This document shows, in pieces, positions 28,147-38,455 of a stretch of DNA of 64,000 bases; position 1 is the first letter of the stretch; each line of letters opens with the position of its first letter. The DNA comes from Cyanophora paradoxa (Eukaryota; Glaucocystophyceae; Cyanophorales; Cyanophoraceae). The notes beneath the pieces are model-generated. The model searched no databases, had not been told where the DNA came from, and was given only the letters and a program-made list of their open reading frames with translations. The stretch spans positions 45,807 to 109,806 of the forward strand of contig QPMI01000158.1 of the NCBI GenBank assembly GCA_004431415.1. Reading direction: 5' to 3'. The translations under genes and the position numbers were made by a program.

Positions 28147-29595
28147 TCATGCGCTTATCTTCGATAATCCATTGGCATTCATCACAAGAATATTGTGGCA
28201 GTAAGCCGAGATCTGAACACCGACCTTTGTCCAGGTGGCGAGGGGTGTGCCATTGGGTGTGAGCAGCAGGAAGCTCGACGCGGATTGTGTTAGATCGACG
28301 TAGCCAGTCGCCTTCTCACCTTTGAGCGCCGCTTTACCATCGAGGGCAAAGCAGAAGCCAGTGTAAATGGGGCGCTTGTTGCTATCGATCCAGTTGGTCA
28401 TCTTGAATTTATCGGCGAGCTCCATAGCCGCAGATTGCAGCGGGACACCAGTGTTAGAATATAAGTAATTGTTGTTGTTTAGGACTTGCATAACGACATT
28501 ATCATCGTAGGCAAGGGTGCGGACAGTAGAGTGCCCTCCGAAATTGTTGCCGAGTGCATTTTCGTCGCGAACCTTGACAACAAGTGCGTAAACAAGTCCC
28601 GAAATTTGAGATAGTGACAGCCGGAGACCGGAGCCGAGAGCTTGACCGGTATAATCCGCAAACTGAATATCAGTGTAGGGGATGGCGATGCCAGAGGTCT
28701 TAACACGAGTAATGATTTCGCCCATCGTTTCCTCATCGATGTTAACAGCATCCATAATAAGACGAGGGGTCGTCATTTCCAGATTCGCAATTGCAGGTGT
28801 AGATGTGAGAGCCGCATTGTCGAAAATGGCAGTGGCGTTAGGGTGAGCTAAGGTCTTAATATTTCCGAAAGCAGCCGCAACAGCAAGCGTCGTCTCGCCA
28901 TCGGTCGAATTGGCAGCAGTAATTGCAGCCGTGTTATTCTGAGCGTAAACGCCAGGAACCGCCGCAGTTTCGAGAAGCGCAGGGGTTTGGAAATATACTT
29001 CGACCGCGATTTCGGATGGGAGCGCACCGATGGGCACGCCAGCATCGAGGAAGCTTGGAATTCGCATGGTAAAAATGCCGCCAGCTTGGTTGCCGCCCTC
29101 TACCTTCGGTCCGAGATGTAGCCCATGCTTGCGCTTCTTTTGCTCGAATTCAGCCGGAGAGTTAACCAGGAAAGCGTAATCTACCAGTCGCTCAGCGGGA
29201 ATAATTTGCTCATACGACCCGTATTTAATGCTGACTCGCTGAACGAACGATCCAGGAAGCCCGCGGACGAATCCAGTGTTGAATAGATCAGCCGAGCAGT
29301 CAGCAGAGGTCTTGGCGATGGCAGTCAGCGCCTTCGCCGATGGGATGGTAACTTGGAGGCTAATACCATTGCACCAATTGTAGCGAGGGAGATAGAAGAC
29401 AACACGAGTGGTAGCACCAGTAGAGGAGAACAGATTGCCGGGATCCGCAATTGGGAGCACCTCCACACGAGAAGGCTTGAATTGTTTGTCCACACCCACG
29501 ATAAATCCGCGATCCAAAAGCATGCTCTTGTAATCCTCCGGGGTTTCGAGGACGGATTTGAGCGTGAGGCGGCTAAGCGAGGTCGTGGGATCCAT
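28147..29595 (-). CDS. Major capsid protein, double jelly-roll type
   Basis: 482 residues from ATG 29595. Recognised as a Polinton/PLV major capsid protein from its layout, gene position and similarity to the element 2 protein: both start MD-T--L-RL-LK--L-TPE, share FYLPRYNWCNG / FKLPRYNFCGK, then VQR--I-YGSY, then LSQISGLVYALVVKVRDNA-like, and GYVDLT-S-SSFL near the end. Two jelly rolls would be expected (about residues 40-250 and 260-480), forming pseudo-hexagonal capsomers. The frame is intact. A CTGAGAAATTTATTTTAG motif lies at 29611-29631, just upstream of the ATG. Confidence 0.9.
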   Translation of the reverse strand: MDPTTSLSRLTLKSVLETPEDYKSMLLDRGFIVGVDKQFKPSRVEVLPIADPGNLFSSTGATTRVVFYLPRYNWCNGISLQVTIPSAKALTAIAKTSADCSADLFNTGFVRGLPGSFVQRVSIKYGSYEQIIPAERLVDYAFLVNSPAEFEQKKRKHGLHLGPKVEGGNQAGGIFTMRIPSFLDAGVPIGALPSEIAVEVYFQTPALLETAAVPGVYAQNNTAAITAANSTDGETTLAVAAAFGNIKTLAHPNATAIFDNAALTSTPAIANLEMTTPRLIMDAVNIDEETMGEIITRVKTSGIAIPYTDIQFADYTGQALGSGLRLSLSQISGLVYALVVKVRDENALGNNFGGHSTVRTLAYDDNVVMQVLNNNNYLYSNTGVPLQSAAMELADKFKMTNWIDSNKRPIYTGFCFALDGKAALKGEKATGYVDLTQSASSFLLLTPNGTPLATWTKVGVQISAYCHNILVMNANGLSKISA

Positions 29596-29628
29596 ATTTC
29601 GTTTTTATCTTCCGCTGAGAAATTTATT

Positions 29629-30915
29629 TTAGAAGAACGGATTATTTTTTACAGCCACCCCGCTCAACGCATTCGTTAAATTGCCGCAATGCGGGTAGTC
29701 CTCATAGAGCATTTTCGCGAATCCCTTATTAACAATGCGCTGTAAATCGTCGTCGGGCTCATCCACTCCCATAGTGAGTTCCAAAATGAATGTGTGCTCG
29801 CAGCTTCCGAGGAAATACCTATAACCGCTCTCCGTGAGAATTTGAACGGTTAAACTATCAAAGGAGAGGCGGGTGTTAAAGTATTTCGTGAAAGCATCCG
29901 CCCCATAATTAATTAGCTCAGCATCAGCATAGGCTGTGCCTTTCGAAATCGGGATCTTAGCGAGGAATCCATTAGTAGCCTCGGTGCATGTCGTAAAAAG
30001 CGAGCAGTCCGGCTCTGTGATCTTTAAAACTATTGCATTATCCGGTGTATAATCAGGGGCAGTGCCTCCGGCTATGCCTAAGACCAGAGCCGTCGAATTA
30101 TAATTGCGGAATGCATCACCAGCTGAGTAAACGACACCACTCCCAGCAAAGGCTGTATAGCCCGATCCGTTGTATTGATCTATCATTATATTCTCTCTGA
30201 TCGATGTAAACCCGAGAAGAGTCATCGTGCGATAGGCGAGCACCTTTCTTTCATTCGCAGTAGACGCAGTGGCATTACTCGGACCATATTTCGTGAAAGC
30301 TATGTAGACATAATCACTCGAATAAAAGCATATGGCATTTAATGTGCTCTCAAAACGACATCTCACCACCGGGTAAAAGGTTCCCCCTGTCGATGCGTAG
30401 CTTGGATTAATTTTTGTATCGATCATATCCTTGATGTAGTTGCCAGTTCCATTTTTCGTTAAGATGTTATCGATTGCAGTTGCAAGGTCGGTTCCAGTCG
30501 AGTATGTGCCAGGAGGGATCGTAATTGCTACGTCCCTGTATCGGGTATATCTTCTGAAAGTGTTAAGGTAATCAGGCGGTATATAGTTGCCTTGGTCGCC
30601 GAAATCTATCGCTTTGTATGCTTCGTATATTGCAGTCGCTTGTGTTTCTCTTATTTGCTCAGTGGCACCATTGAGCTGTCCACTCGAAAATCGGTAAGGA
30701 AATGATATGAAAATCGTATTAGCATCATCGGCTTTCGTCTCCCCGATTTCAGTATAGAATTGAGGGCTTGGAACCGTCGGGATCGTGTTGGAAAATTCGA
30801 TCTGTCGCACAGCGATGCTCTTCACATTGTGGTATTGCTTTGGAAGGGTCACCTTATAGGAATGAGCCGAGCCCTCTGATCGATCACGGCTACTGATGCT
30901 GAGATACTCGCGCAT
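29629..30915 (-). CDS. Minor capsid / penton-like protein
   Basis: 428 residues using ATG 30915 (MREYLSISSRDRSEGSAHSY). A longer in-frame upstream extension would overlap the divergent gene and is not supported. The N-terminal S-S-R-D-R-x-x-G-x-x-x-S-Y-x-V-x-L-P motif, followed by a V-S/A-x-E-F-x-N-x-I-P strand, is shared with the protein encoded divergently at 30943 and with element 2 proteins. The position directly upstream of the MCP gene is that of Polinton penton proteins. A single jelly roll is expected from that role but was not demonstrated here. The element 2 counterpart is at 57273-58281. Confidence 0.8.
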   Translation of the reverse strand: MREYLSISSRDRSEGSAHSYKVTLPKQYHNVKSIAVRQIEFSNTIPTVPSPQFYTEIGETKADDANTIFISFPYRFSSGQLNGATEQIRETQATAIYEAYKAIDFGDQGNYIPPDYLNTFRRYTRYRDVAITIPPGTYSTGTDLATAIDNILTKNGTGNYIKDMIDTKINPSYASTGGTFYPVVRCRFESTLNAICFYSSDYVYIAFTKYGPSNATASTANERKVLAYRTMTLLGFTSIRENIMIDQYNGSGYTAFAGSGVVYSAGDAFRNYNSTALVLGIAGGTAPDYTPDNAIVLKITEPDCSLFTTCTEATNGFLAKIPISKGTAYADAELINYGADAFTKYFNTRLSFDSLTVQILTESGYRYFLGSCEHTFILELTMGVDEPDDDLQRIVNKGFAKMLYEDYPHCGNLTNALSGVAVKNNPFF

Positions 30916-30942
30916 TTTATTCTTTATTAATAGGAAATAAAA
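30916..30942. promoter_or_regulatory. 27-bp bidirectional intergenic region between the two transcription arms
   Basis: TTATTCTTTATTAATAGGAAATAAAA lies between divergent ATGs at 30915 (minus) and 30943 (plus). Element 2 has a similarly short AT-only gap at 58282-58310 in the same place. Both arms must initiate within or beside it unless transcription runs through neighbouring genes. Confidence 0.55.
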
Positions 30943-31917
30943 ATGATTCGGAAGCCAGTTAACGATTTCTATAATGGCAAGTTTACGAGGGTCAATGTTA
31001 ATATCGATTCTATTGAGCGCAGTGCAGGGCACCCGGGAGAATATACAGTAAAGCTTTCTCAGCGACTTCTGAATGTTAAAGGGGTGCGCATTGCGAGCGC
31101 CGAGCTCCCGAATACGATTTATGCTGTCACCGATAATTCCAGAGGCGTGACCATACAGGGAATGACGAACAGCATCACCTTTTCCCCTTTTCCTGATATA
31201 GGAAACTACACCCCCGCGATTTGGGGATATGGTAATAAGAACTTAGGCTATTCGGGCAGCTTTGTAGATGTGGATCCCCTCACAAGCGAAAGCTTGACAG
31301 TCTACTACAAGTGGCTCTATAATCCAGCGACTATGAAAATTACTTTTTATTCGAGCATTCCCCTCGCACTGAGCTGTGCACATGACGACTTTGCAAGGTT
31401 CCATGGAATGATCAAAGGGCAGATCTACCAAACAGCAGTCGCAGAAAAAGGAAGCCCTCACTATCAGGTCTCGTATGCTGATGTGACCCCATTTCACTTG
31501 CAGTATTCATTCTTGCAAGCATTCGAGGGTCGCTCAATATTCCCGCCTAATTTACCAATATCCGAGAAATTCCTATACAATGCAGTGACCTTCCCGAATG
31601 CGATCAATTTAAATCCGACCCCCTATGTTTACCTACAAATTAAAGAGTTTACGCCCTTTTACGACAAGTATATGGTGGCAGCAAAGACAGATGAGGGCGG
31701 AAATGGTAACCTCGCTAAGGTTCCACTAACCAGCCCCTTGGGATCGTTTGTTTACTACCTGACATTCCGCAGAATCGATACTGTGGAGTTCTTTAATTCC
31801 CACGATCAGGCTTATGATATAGACACGCTCACAATTAAATGGCTCGACGCCTACAATAATGTAGTCGACTTTAACGGCGTTAATCACAGCTTTATATTAG
31901 AGGTGCTATCGGGTTAA
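30943..31917 (+). CDS. Second capsid-associated protein (penton-family paralogue)
   Basis: 324 residues from ATG 30943. It begins with a signature like the divergent penton: VNVNIDSIERSAGHPGEYTV followed by IASAELPNTIYAV. The element 2 homologue at 58311-59243 has VNIDSRDRSQGQNENSYRVT and YAEIPNSIYN. Both end with a conserved ...VDFNGVNHSFILEVL / IDMNGIDNSFQLEFI strand. The pairing of two such proteins head to head is conserved in both elements, so they probably act together, for example as penton and vertex or fibre-base protein. That role is inference; membership of a shared capsid-protein family is visible. Confidence 0.75.
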   Translation: MIRKPVNDFYNGKFTRVNVNIDSIERSAGHPGEYTVKLSQRLLNVKGVRIASAELPNTIYAVTDNSRGVTIQGMTNSITFSPFPDIGNYTPAIWGYGNKNLGYSGSFVDVDPLTSESLTVYYKWLYNPATMKITFYSSIPLALSCAHDDFARFHGMIKGQIYQTAVAEKGSPHYQVSYADVTPFHLQYSFLQAFEGRSIFPPNLPISEKFLYNAVTFPNAINLNPTPYVYLQIKEFTPFYDKYMVAAKTDEGGNGNLAKVPLTSPLGSFVYYLTFRRIDTVEFFNSHDQAYDIDTLTIKWLDAYNNVVDFNGVNHSFILEVLSG

Positions 31918-31935
31918 AATAATCTTATATTACAA

Positions 31936-34900
31936 ATGAGTATCACGAATCTCCCCTTTATCACTCGGGAAACCTTGTATTTGGATGACGGTTTCGAGCT
32001 TTCCAGTAACATTACAGCCTCTAATGTGACCATATCCTCGAACCTTGTGGTAAAAGACTTTCTATTAAACCAGAGCAACCTTGAATATATCGATATCACC
32101 AGCAATCTCCCTTTTACCTATGGCACTGATAACTCAGCCCTCGTAATATATCATGGGGGCGCACCTGTTGCATTCTTTGGCAGCAATTTCCCCACTGTGC
32201 GAACCTTCCAGCACGAAATCAATAAAGCCCGCCCCATCCCACTGACAGCTGTCGTCGAATGGGATCCTGTTAAATATTCGCAGAGCATCACAAGCAATAT
32301 CACCCTCACTCGACCGCATTTAATTGATGTCATGGGGGTCGACCTTGTAAAGGAGTTTTATAGCGAGCGATTCACAAGAAACGAGCGAGATGTAGCCCAG
32401 GATCTCGAAATTTCGGGTTTATCAATTGCTACCGCAGCAAACACGGCAGGACTCGCCGTTCTAACAGGAGCTATCACCATCACTGATGCGATCATGTATT
32501 TATCCCGCGATTTGGTGCCTTTGCTCAATCATCAGTTTAATCTCGGGCAGTCTAACACTGATGCTGTTAAGAAATGGCTCAATGTGTATGCCTATGATGG
32601 GTGGTTTGATGACTTGCACACGACCAACCTATATAGCACGACCTCAAAAACAAGTAACATAATCTTGCCTTTCAATCACTCAGTCCGACCCAGTGATTTA
32701 CCCACTGATGAGAGAGCTCTGATCAGCTACAACGACTTTAACAGCAATCTTTCCCGCTCAGTTTCGCGAACTGAGACCTACACTGTCGAGGGATACCCTC
32801 AGCAGCTCGCAAACGGGGTCTATGTCGCTTATGTAGGCAAACCTACATATACATTCACTTGGGATCAGTTGGGTGTCACAGGTTTCGAGACGAATATACC
32901 CACTGTTTCATTGGTGGATCGCACTACTTATTATAATCCTATCTATAACAATAATGAATATAATAAAGCATTTATCCAAAATGTCACCTCCACAGGGTTT
33001 CAGGTTTCGTTTGTCATAAACGAGACATACAATTTACTTATCATCCGAAACAACTCATTGAGTTCCGAAGCTACTATTAGTTTCACTCTTAACATCAATT
33101 ATATCACCCCTGAATTCGATAGCAAACCCAGAGTAAAGGTTTACCGAGATTTACAAGGTAGCAATATCGTTCCCTTCTCACAGAATTTCGATCTTGGGGC
33201 GAATTCTTTAAGGTGGAACACAGTTTATTCTTTGAGTGCAAACACCTGTAATATTGTGGTCGCAGGGTCATCGGCTACTATTGGAGATCTGACCGCCCCT
33301 TTTAGAAAGGAGTATCTCAGAGAACTGTATATAACAAAGTCTGATTTACCAGATGCTATTTCGTTGGTGCTCTCCCCCACTCCCAGTATATCCTACCACA
33401 ATGTGAGAGACACAAGTAATGTAGTGCAGAGGGGAAGCAAAGTATTCCAGGCATCCGAGATATCAGCATCAACATATAGATACCTTGCAGAGGTTCCAGC
33501 GAATTTTAATTTCACATTTGAGACACCATTTGTTTCCCCTCCTACTATTGAAATAACTGACACGAATTTGTATGTGGTCAATAATGGGTCGACCACCTCT
33601 ATTAACAATGCACCAGCCGGCTACTCCCCATTTGTTGCAACTAACATAACAACCACCGGCTTTACACTTGTCGGAAATGCAACAGTGACATATGCTCTGA
33701 CAGCATATCCTGTTGGGTTGTATTTTGCGAAATTTAATCTTTCAGCGATCCCACCTGTGTCCCTTTCTCCTCCCTTTACTATAAGTTGGAAGGCAACAGG
33801 AACTATTCCGCGATTCGACCCCGAAGACCGCTTGAAAATTAGGTATCCTCTCGATGTGACCGACCTTCATACTACGAGAATCAATGGGCAGAATTTCGTA
33901 TTTAATGGAACCAATGCAACTCTGATCGATAATCGAGTAACGAATAATTACTTTTTCGATTCTCGATATATTAATACTTGCAATATTGTCATACAGAACA
34001 CGTTTGAGAATCGAAGTAAGACCTTATCAGTCACCTTGCCCACTCACTCGAATGTCTCAGATGGATTTCACTATTATCTTTTCAATCGCAATTACACCTC
34101 ATATATTCCATACCCTTCTGAGACTGTCAACATGAGCTATCCCAGAGTCACCCTTACATCGACCAATGCTGACTTCTTTGGATCCACGGACTTTATGACC
34201 TTCTTTGCTTTCACATCCTCTACTGATGGGCTCTTAGTTTATTACACTTTCAAATCTGATACTGTTGCTACCCAGATTGAAAGCCACCCAAACACTGATA
34301 TTATCACAGTAGGCGATAAGAAATATATAAAAACCGCTTCCCCATGGGTTTGCACTGTCCGGCTCGATGACAGATACACTCCTAACCTAAATAACATTGG
34401 AATGCACTCGACATGCAATATTTATGTGCAAGGTGCAATTTCGGCTACCAAATATTTCGAGGGTGGAAACTGTGATGCAGAGCATAGGTTGCTATCGCGA
34501 AATGGGCTCTTTGAGTCATTCAGTGGGACAGCTCTACCGCCCTTTATCAGGGACACAGTCTATGATACTACGTGCAATATTTGGGTGTGCCGATCTGTGA
34601 GCAATCCACCTGTGACAAAGGAATTATATAAATACCTGTCAGATACCTATGGTGCAATCACAGGGTCTTCAACAGGAAATCCAGCAACGGCTCCCATCGT
34701 GTTTGCGAATGCATACACAGCGCCGACATCATTAGCAGGGTCGACAGAACCGCCACCAAACGATCCCAATCCAAACACACCTAAGCCAGATCCCGATTCG
34801 AAAAATCCCCCTACAACTAATCCAGATCCAAACACGACACCTAATAATCCCTCAAATCCTACAAACCAGCCCGTGGGTCGTGGTGTCGATCCAGGACTGA

Positions 34901-35262
34901 TAGTTATTGCTGTGGTTGTGCCTGTTATTACTTTATTCGGGGGTATACTTGCATACAAATTTCGGGCTTTATGTTGTGCATGTTGTGATCGGGTCATTGC
35001 AGGTGCAGGGAATAAATATTCGGCACCAGAGATGAATGTGACCCAAACAGCCGAAGGAGATGTGGGCTTAGAGGTGAGATCAGCCGAGGGGAATGGTCTT
35101 AGTGTTGTGAGAACTGATCAACCACCAGCAAGCAGGGCAGCACCCAAAAAATCGCGAGCTGAACAGATGGCAGATTCAATAATCAATGATAATAGAGACT
35201 TTATGGCGGAAATTGCACAGCGAGAGGGCAGAACATATGAGCTTCTCCCGATGCGACCTTAA
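31936..35262 (+). CDS. Large spike/fibre protein with C-terminal membrane anchor
   Basis: 1108 residues from ATG 31936, 18 bp after the preceding stop. The long ectodomain is Thr/Ser/Asn-rich and beta-type, with ITASNVTISSNLVV-like repeats near the N-terminus. It is followed by a Pro/Asn/Asp-rich stalk (about 935-985), a single hydrophobic helix (LIVIAVVVPVITLFGGILAY, about 988-1007), a Cys cluster (LCCACC, a candidate palmitoylation site) and a polar tail of about 95 residues. No N-terminal signal peptide is evident. This looks like a type I-topology membrane-anchored surface protein, unusual in a capsid-based Polinton-like element. The equivalent slot in element 2 holds the phospholipase-discoidin gene instead. 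Confidence 0.75.
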   Translation: MSITNLPFITRETLYLDDGFELSSNITASNVTISSNLVVKDFLLNQSNLEYIDITSNLPFTYGTDNSALVIYHGGAPVAFFGSNFPTVRTFQHEINKARPIPLTAVVEWDPVKYSQSITSNITLTRPHLIDVMGVDLVKEFYSERFTRNERDVAQDLEISGLSIATAANTAGLAVLTGAITITDAIMYLSRDLVPLLNHQFNLGQSNTDAVKKWLNVYAYDGWFDDLHTTNLYSTTSKTSNIILPFNHSVRPSDLPTDERALISYNDFNSNLSRSVSRTETYTVEGYPQQLANGVYVAYVGKPTYTFTWDQLGVTGFETNIPTVSLVDRTTYYNPIYNNNEYNKAFIQNVTSTGFQVSFVINETYNLLIIRNNSLSSEATISFTLNINYITPEFDSKPRVKVYRDLQGSNIVPFSQNFDLGANSLRWNTVYSLSANTCNIVVAGSSATIGDLTAPFRKEYLRELYITKSDLPDAISLVLSPTPSISYHNVRDTSNVVQRGSKVFQASEISASTYRYLAEVPANFNFTFETPFVSPPTIEITDTNLYVVNNGSTTSINNAPAGYSPFVATNITTTGFTLVGNATVTYALTAYPVGLYFAKFNLSAIPPVSLSPPFTISWKATGTIPRFDPEDRLKIRYPLDVTDLHTTRINGQNFVFNGTNATLIDNRVTNNYFFDSRYINTCNIVIQNTFENRSKTLSVTLPTHSNVSDGFHYYLFNRNYTSYIPYPSETVNMSYPRVTLTSTNADFFGSTDFMTFFAFTSSTDGLLVYYTFKSDTVATQIESHPNTDIITVGDKKYIKTASPWVCTVRLDDRYTPNLNNIGMHSTCNIYVQGAISATKYFEGGNCDAEHRLLSRNGLFESFSGTALPPFIRDTVYDTTCNIWVCRSVSNPPVTKELYKYLSDTYGAITGSSTGNPATAPIVFANAYTAPTSLAGSTEPPPNDPNPNTPKPDPDSKNPPTTNPDPNTTPNNPSNPTNQPVGRGVDPGLIVIAVVVPVITLFGGILAYKFRALCCACCDRVIAGAGNKYSAPEMNVTQTAEGDVGLEVRSAEGNGLSVVRTDQPPASRAAPKKSRAEQMADSIINDNRDFMAEIAQREGRTYELLPMRP

Positions 35263-35291
35263 TTTTTGTAGAATGCCTTAATAGAGAAATA

Positions 35292-38200
35292 ATGACGGAA
35301 CCCATAGTAGAAACGACAGTAAAGAATGCTGTATTGGAAAATCAATTCTACATCACCCATAAAGATCTACCCAGTGAATCCAATGATCTGATCGTTAATA
35401 TGAAAGGCTATGTGATGGGAGCTATGGCTTCTAACCTGTGGAACGACATTTTTGGTTACGAGTTTGGTCACATCTATGACATTGCAAATGGAATCGGGTA
35501 TGTGGATGCAATGGCAGGCACAGCCTTTCGAAATCTAAATTGCAACTGTGTGGGAGGGTGGATGTTTCAGATCTGTTCAAATGTCGATCCTACTATTGAT
35601 CCCGCCACGATTACCTTTGATTGCAATCTGTATGCCCCCAAAACGATTTTCTCCATCACTTGCAATCTCGTTAATTCGGATGTGCCCATTGTGGCACCTG
35701 TAATTGGTGCATCAAATATGTATATCCAAAGAAATCCGGTCGTGCATACAGGTGCTGAATTTATATTAGGCGACAACACCCCGATTTGCAGACTCGATCG
35801 CGATTTACCTAACAGCCATAATCTCATGTATTTCACCTCTGAAAATCGCCTTTCGGGTGATTTCTCACCAATTGAACTCACTATACCAAAGCAGAAGGTG
35901 AGCTACAAAGAACTCACAGATGTCCCTTTAACGTTTCCGCCCGATTCTCACGAGCATTTGTGGGAGCATATCACCAATCGACCATTAACCTTCCCACCTG
36001 ATCCACACACCCATGATTACTTGTCTCTCAAAGGTGGTGTTATTTCATCTAATCTTACAATTTCGTCAAACCTTACAGTTACAAGTAACATTTATGCCAG
36101 TAACATTAATGCCAGTAACATTTACAGCAGTAACCTATGGGCAAGTAATATTAATGGAAGTAATGTAATAGTCGATTATCTCACTGTGAAGATTGAAGCA
36201 AACCTACCAAATCATCCGACATCGAATGTTGTTTTGGATTGGTTAGCAAAGCAAAAACACACAAAAGCAGATATTACAGATTTTGCCCACACTCACACAA
36301 AAGATCAAATAACAGATTTCGCCCACACTCATTTATGGGAGCATATCACGAATCCGCCATCGACCTTCCCACCTGGAAAACACACACATGATTATTCAGA
36401 GATTACCAATAGCAACCACAGGCACCCATGGGAGGAAATAGATGAAAAACCACGTTTTGCATCGACAGGTGATTTAGTAAATGGTGACGGATTTTATGGG
36501 GTTAGTTTCTATCAGAGTGACACCATTCCTGAAAGATTACAATTAAGTGAATACTATTTACACCGAAAAGGAATTGAAGCAGGCACCACAATGGAAGGAG
36601 AGCTATATGTTAAACAACCCACAAGAACAACATTAGTAGCAGCTGGTGGCGATGCATTAATAGACACCAAACCAGGTATATTTTTAACAAGTTATTATAA
36701 TGCGGATATCCCAGTTACAGCAGGTTTACCACCGCTACCATCTGATCCAGCAACTTATGATGACAAAGACGCCATTTTACAAGTGAATGTAACAGATGTA
36801 AGCGCAACCGATGGTTCACGTCCGAAAATTATATTTAGTCGCTCGAAATTCAATTACATCCCACTTGTGGGACAACCATACGATGATCACGGAAAATGCG
36901 AGATGGCGTGGATTAAAACAACAACAGGTGGCGCCTTAGAAGTCAATCAGAGAATGGCGGCTAAAAACTTACACAATACAACCCTTTCAGGTGTGGTAAC
37001 AGATGATTACCTCGAAAGTAAAAACTTTGTAGACGATACAGAACTTGCAGCAATTCTTGAAGATTATGTAACAGATACAGAATTAACGTCGGCTCTTGGG
37101 GATTATTTACCCCTTACAGGCGGGACTCTCACAGGTGATGTGCATGCTCCGAATTTCTATGTGGACACTCCAAATGATCAAACATTTCCTGTTGTCCACC
37201 TTGGTGCTGAATATGTATTAGATCCAAACACTCCATTTAGTCGACTTGAATTACCCAATGTTCACAAGCATTTCTGGGAGCATATCGTCAATCCCCCATC
37301 GACCTATCCACCTGATTCACACGATCATGATTATTTACCACTAACAGGTGGAACTGTTGCAGGTGATGTGCATGCTTCTAATTTCTTTGTCACTACTCCG
37401 AATGATCAAACATTTCCTGTTGTCCACCTCGGTGCTGAATATGTATTAGATCCAAACACCCCAATTAGTCGCCTCGAATTACCCACGAATTCCACCTTTA
37501 ATGTCGCGGATGACTTCCCTAACAGTCAAAACCTCATGTATTTCACCTCTGAAAATCAACTTTCGGGTGCATTCTCGCCTATTGAGCTGTCGATACCAAA
37601 ACAAAAGATGAGCTACAAAGAACTCACAGATGTTCCGGCGGGATTTAGTGGTAAATGGACTGATATTACTGAGAAGCCTACTTGGAGTAGTGTAGCATTT
37701 ACAGGTGATTACTATGATTTATCAAGAATTCCCGATTTCACCACTTACATACCTCGCTGGCTCGATCAAAGTGTTATTATATCCGAATCTACACTACCTT
37801 TCAATGGGACATGGGATAGATTATTTACTAAACCGAATTTGCATGCTGTGGCTACAAGTGGTGACTACAACGATTTAACTAACACCCCTACTGCACCGAC
37901 CTTGCATGCTGTGGCTACAAGTGGAAACTACAATGATCTCATTAATACACCAAACCTGCATGCTGTGGCTACAAGTGGGAACTACAACGATTTAATTAAC
38001 ACACCTACTTCGCCACCTACTCACAATCACAGCATCGAGTTGCTCACGAATTTCGGTAATTATGTGAATCCAAATGCATATGTGCAACAAGGGACAGCGG
38101 ATGTAGTTATACCTAATCAAGTTTATACAGTAGGGCAAGTGTTTACAGCATCAGGAACCGTTACATTTTCTACCCCATATTATAGTGATCCAATAGTTAA

Positions 38201-38435
38201 TGCTACTCTCGAAAACAGTATTATTTTAACAAGTGTCGATTTCACCAATAGCATATATATCTCCGCTGAATTTGTGAGTGGGAACCGTGTTGGTTTCAAA
38301 AATAAATTCACTTGGATTGCCATATTCACTTGTTACTCGGCAATCAATTATACGAATGTGCCTCAAAACGAAAGAACGCTTAAACTTCATTGGATTGCTG
38401 TCGGACCTCTCCAAAACAATAATATTCTCACGTAA
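35292..38435 (+). CDS. Modular tail-fibre-like adhesion protein
   Basis: 1047 residues from ATG 35292. Built from phage-fibre-like modules: HxHxWEHI...FPPD repeats, an LxxxGG-I-SSNLT-SNLTVTSNIYASN repeat tract (about 250-295), a globular receptor-type module with FYQSDTIPERLQL and DVSATDGSRPKIIFSRSK, two LPLTGGT-x-GDVHAxNF units, and four tandem LHAVATSG-Y-DL-NTP repeats near 855-920. Trimeric beta-structured fibres of this kind mediate host attachment in phages and large DNA viruses; attachment here is inferred. Related modules, in broken frames, occupy 60831-64000 in element 2. Confidence 0.8.
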   Translation: MTEPIVETTVKNAVLENQFYITHKDLPSESNDLIVNMKGYVMGAMASNLWNDIFGYEFGHIYDIANGIGYVDAMAGTAFRNLNCNCVGGWMFQICSNVDPTIDPATITFDCNLYAPKTIFSITCNLVNSDVPIVAPVIGASNMYIQRNPVVHTGAEFILGDNTPICRLDRDLPNSHNLMYFTSENRLSGDFSPIELTIPKQKVSYKELTDVPLTFPPDSHEHLWEHITNRPLTFPPDPHTHDYLSLKGGVISSNLTISSNLTVTSNIYASNINASNIYSSNLWASNINGSNVIVDYLTVKIEANLPNHPTSNVVLDWLAKQKHTKADITDFAHTHTKDQITDFAHTHLWEHITNPPSTFPPGKHTHDYSEITNSNHRHPWEEIDEKPRFASTGDLVNGDGFYGVSFYQSDTIPERLQLSEYYLHRKGIEAGTTMEGELYVKQPTRTTLVAAGGDALIDTKPGIFLTSYYNADIPVTAGLPPLPSDPATYDDKDAILQVNVTDVSATDGSRPKIIFSRSKFNYIPLVGQPYDDHGKCEMAWIKTTTGGALEVNQRMAAKNLHNTTLSGVVTDDYLESKNFVDDTELAAILEDYVTDTELTSALGDYLPLTGGTLTGDVHAPNFYVDTPNDQTFPVVHLGAEYVLDPNTPFSRLELPNVHKHFWEHIVNPPSTYPPDSHDHDYLPLTGGTVAGDVHASNFFVTTPNDQTFPVVHLGAEYVLDPNTPISRLELPTNSTFNVADDFPNSQNLMYFTSENQLSGAFSPIELSIPKQKMSYKELTDVPAGFSGKWTDITEKPTWSSVAFTGDYYDLSRIPDFTTYIPRWLDQSVIISESTLPFNGTWDRLFTKPNLHAVATSGDYNDLTNTPTAPTLHAVATSGNYNDLINTPNLHAVATSGNYNDLINTPTSPPTHNHSIELLTNFGNYVNPNAYVQQGTADVVIPNQVYTVGQVFTASGTVTFSTPYYSDPIVNATLENSIILTSVDFTNSIYISAEFVSGNRVGFKNKFTWIAIFTCYSAINYTNVPQNERTLKLHWIAVGPLQNNNILT

Positions 38436-38455
38436 TAATAAAGAACAATCAAAAG

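Noticed and set aside
30916-31032. N-terminal 39-codon extension of the penton-like protein
   Set aside because: It would overlap the divergent capsid gene starting at 30943; the ATG at 30915 begins the conserved SSRDRSEG motif.
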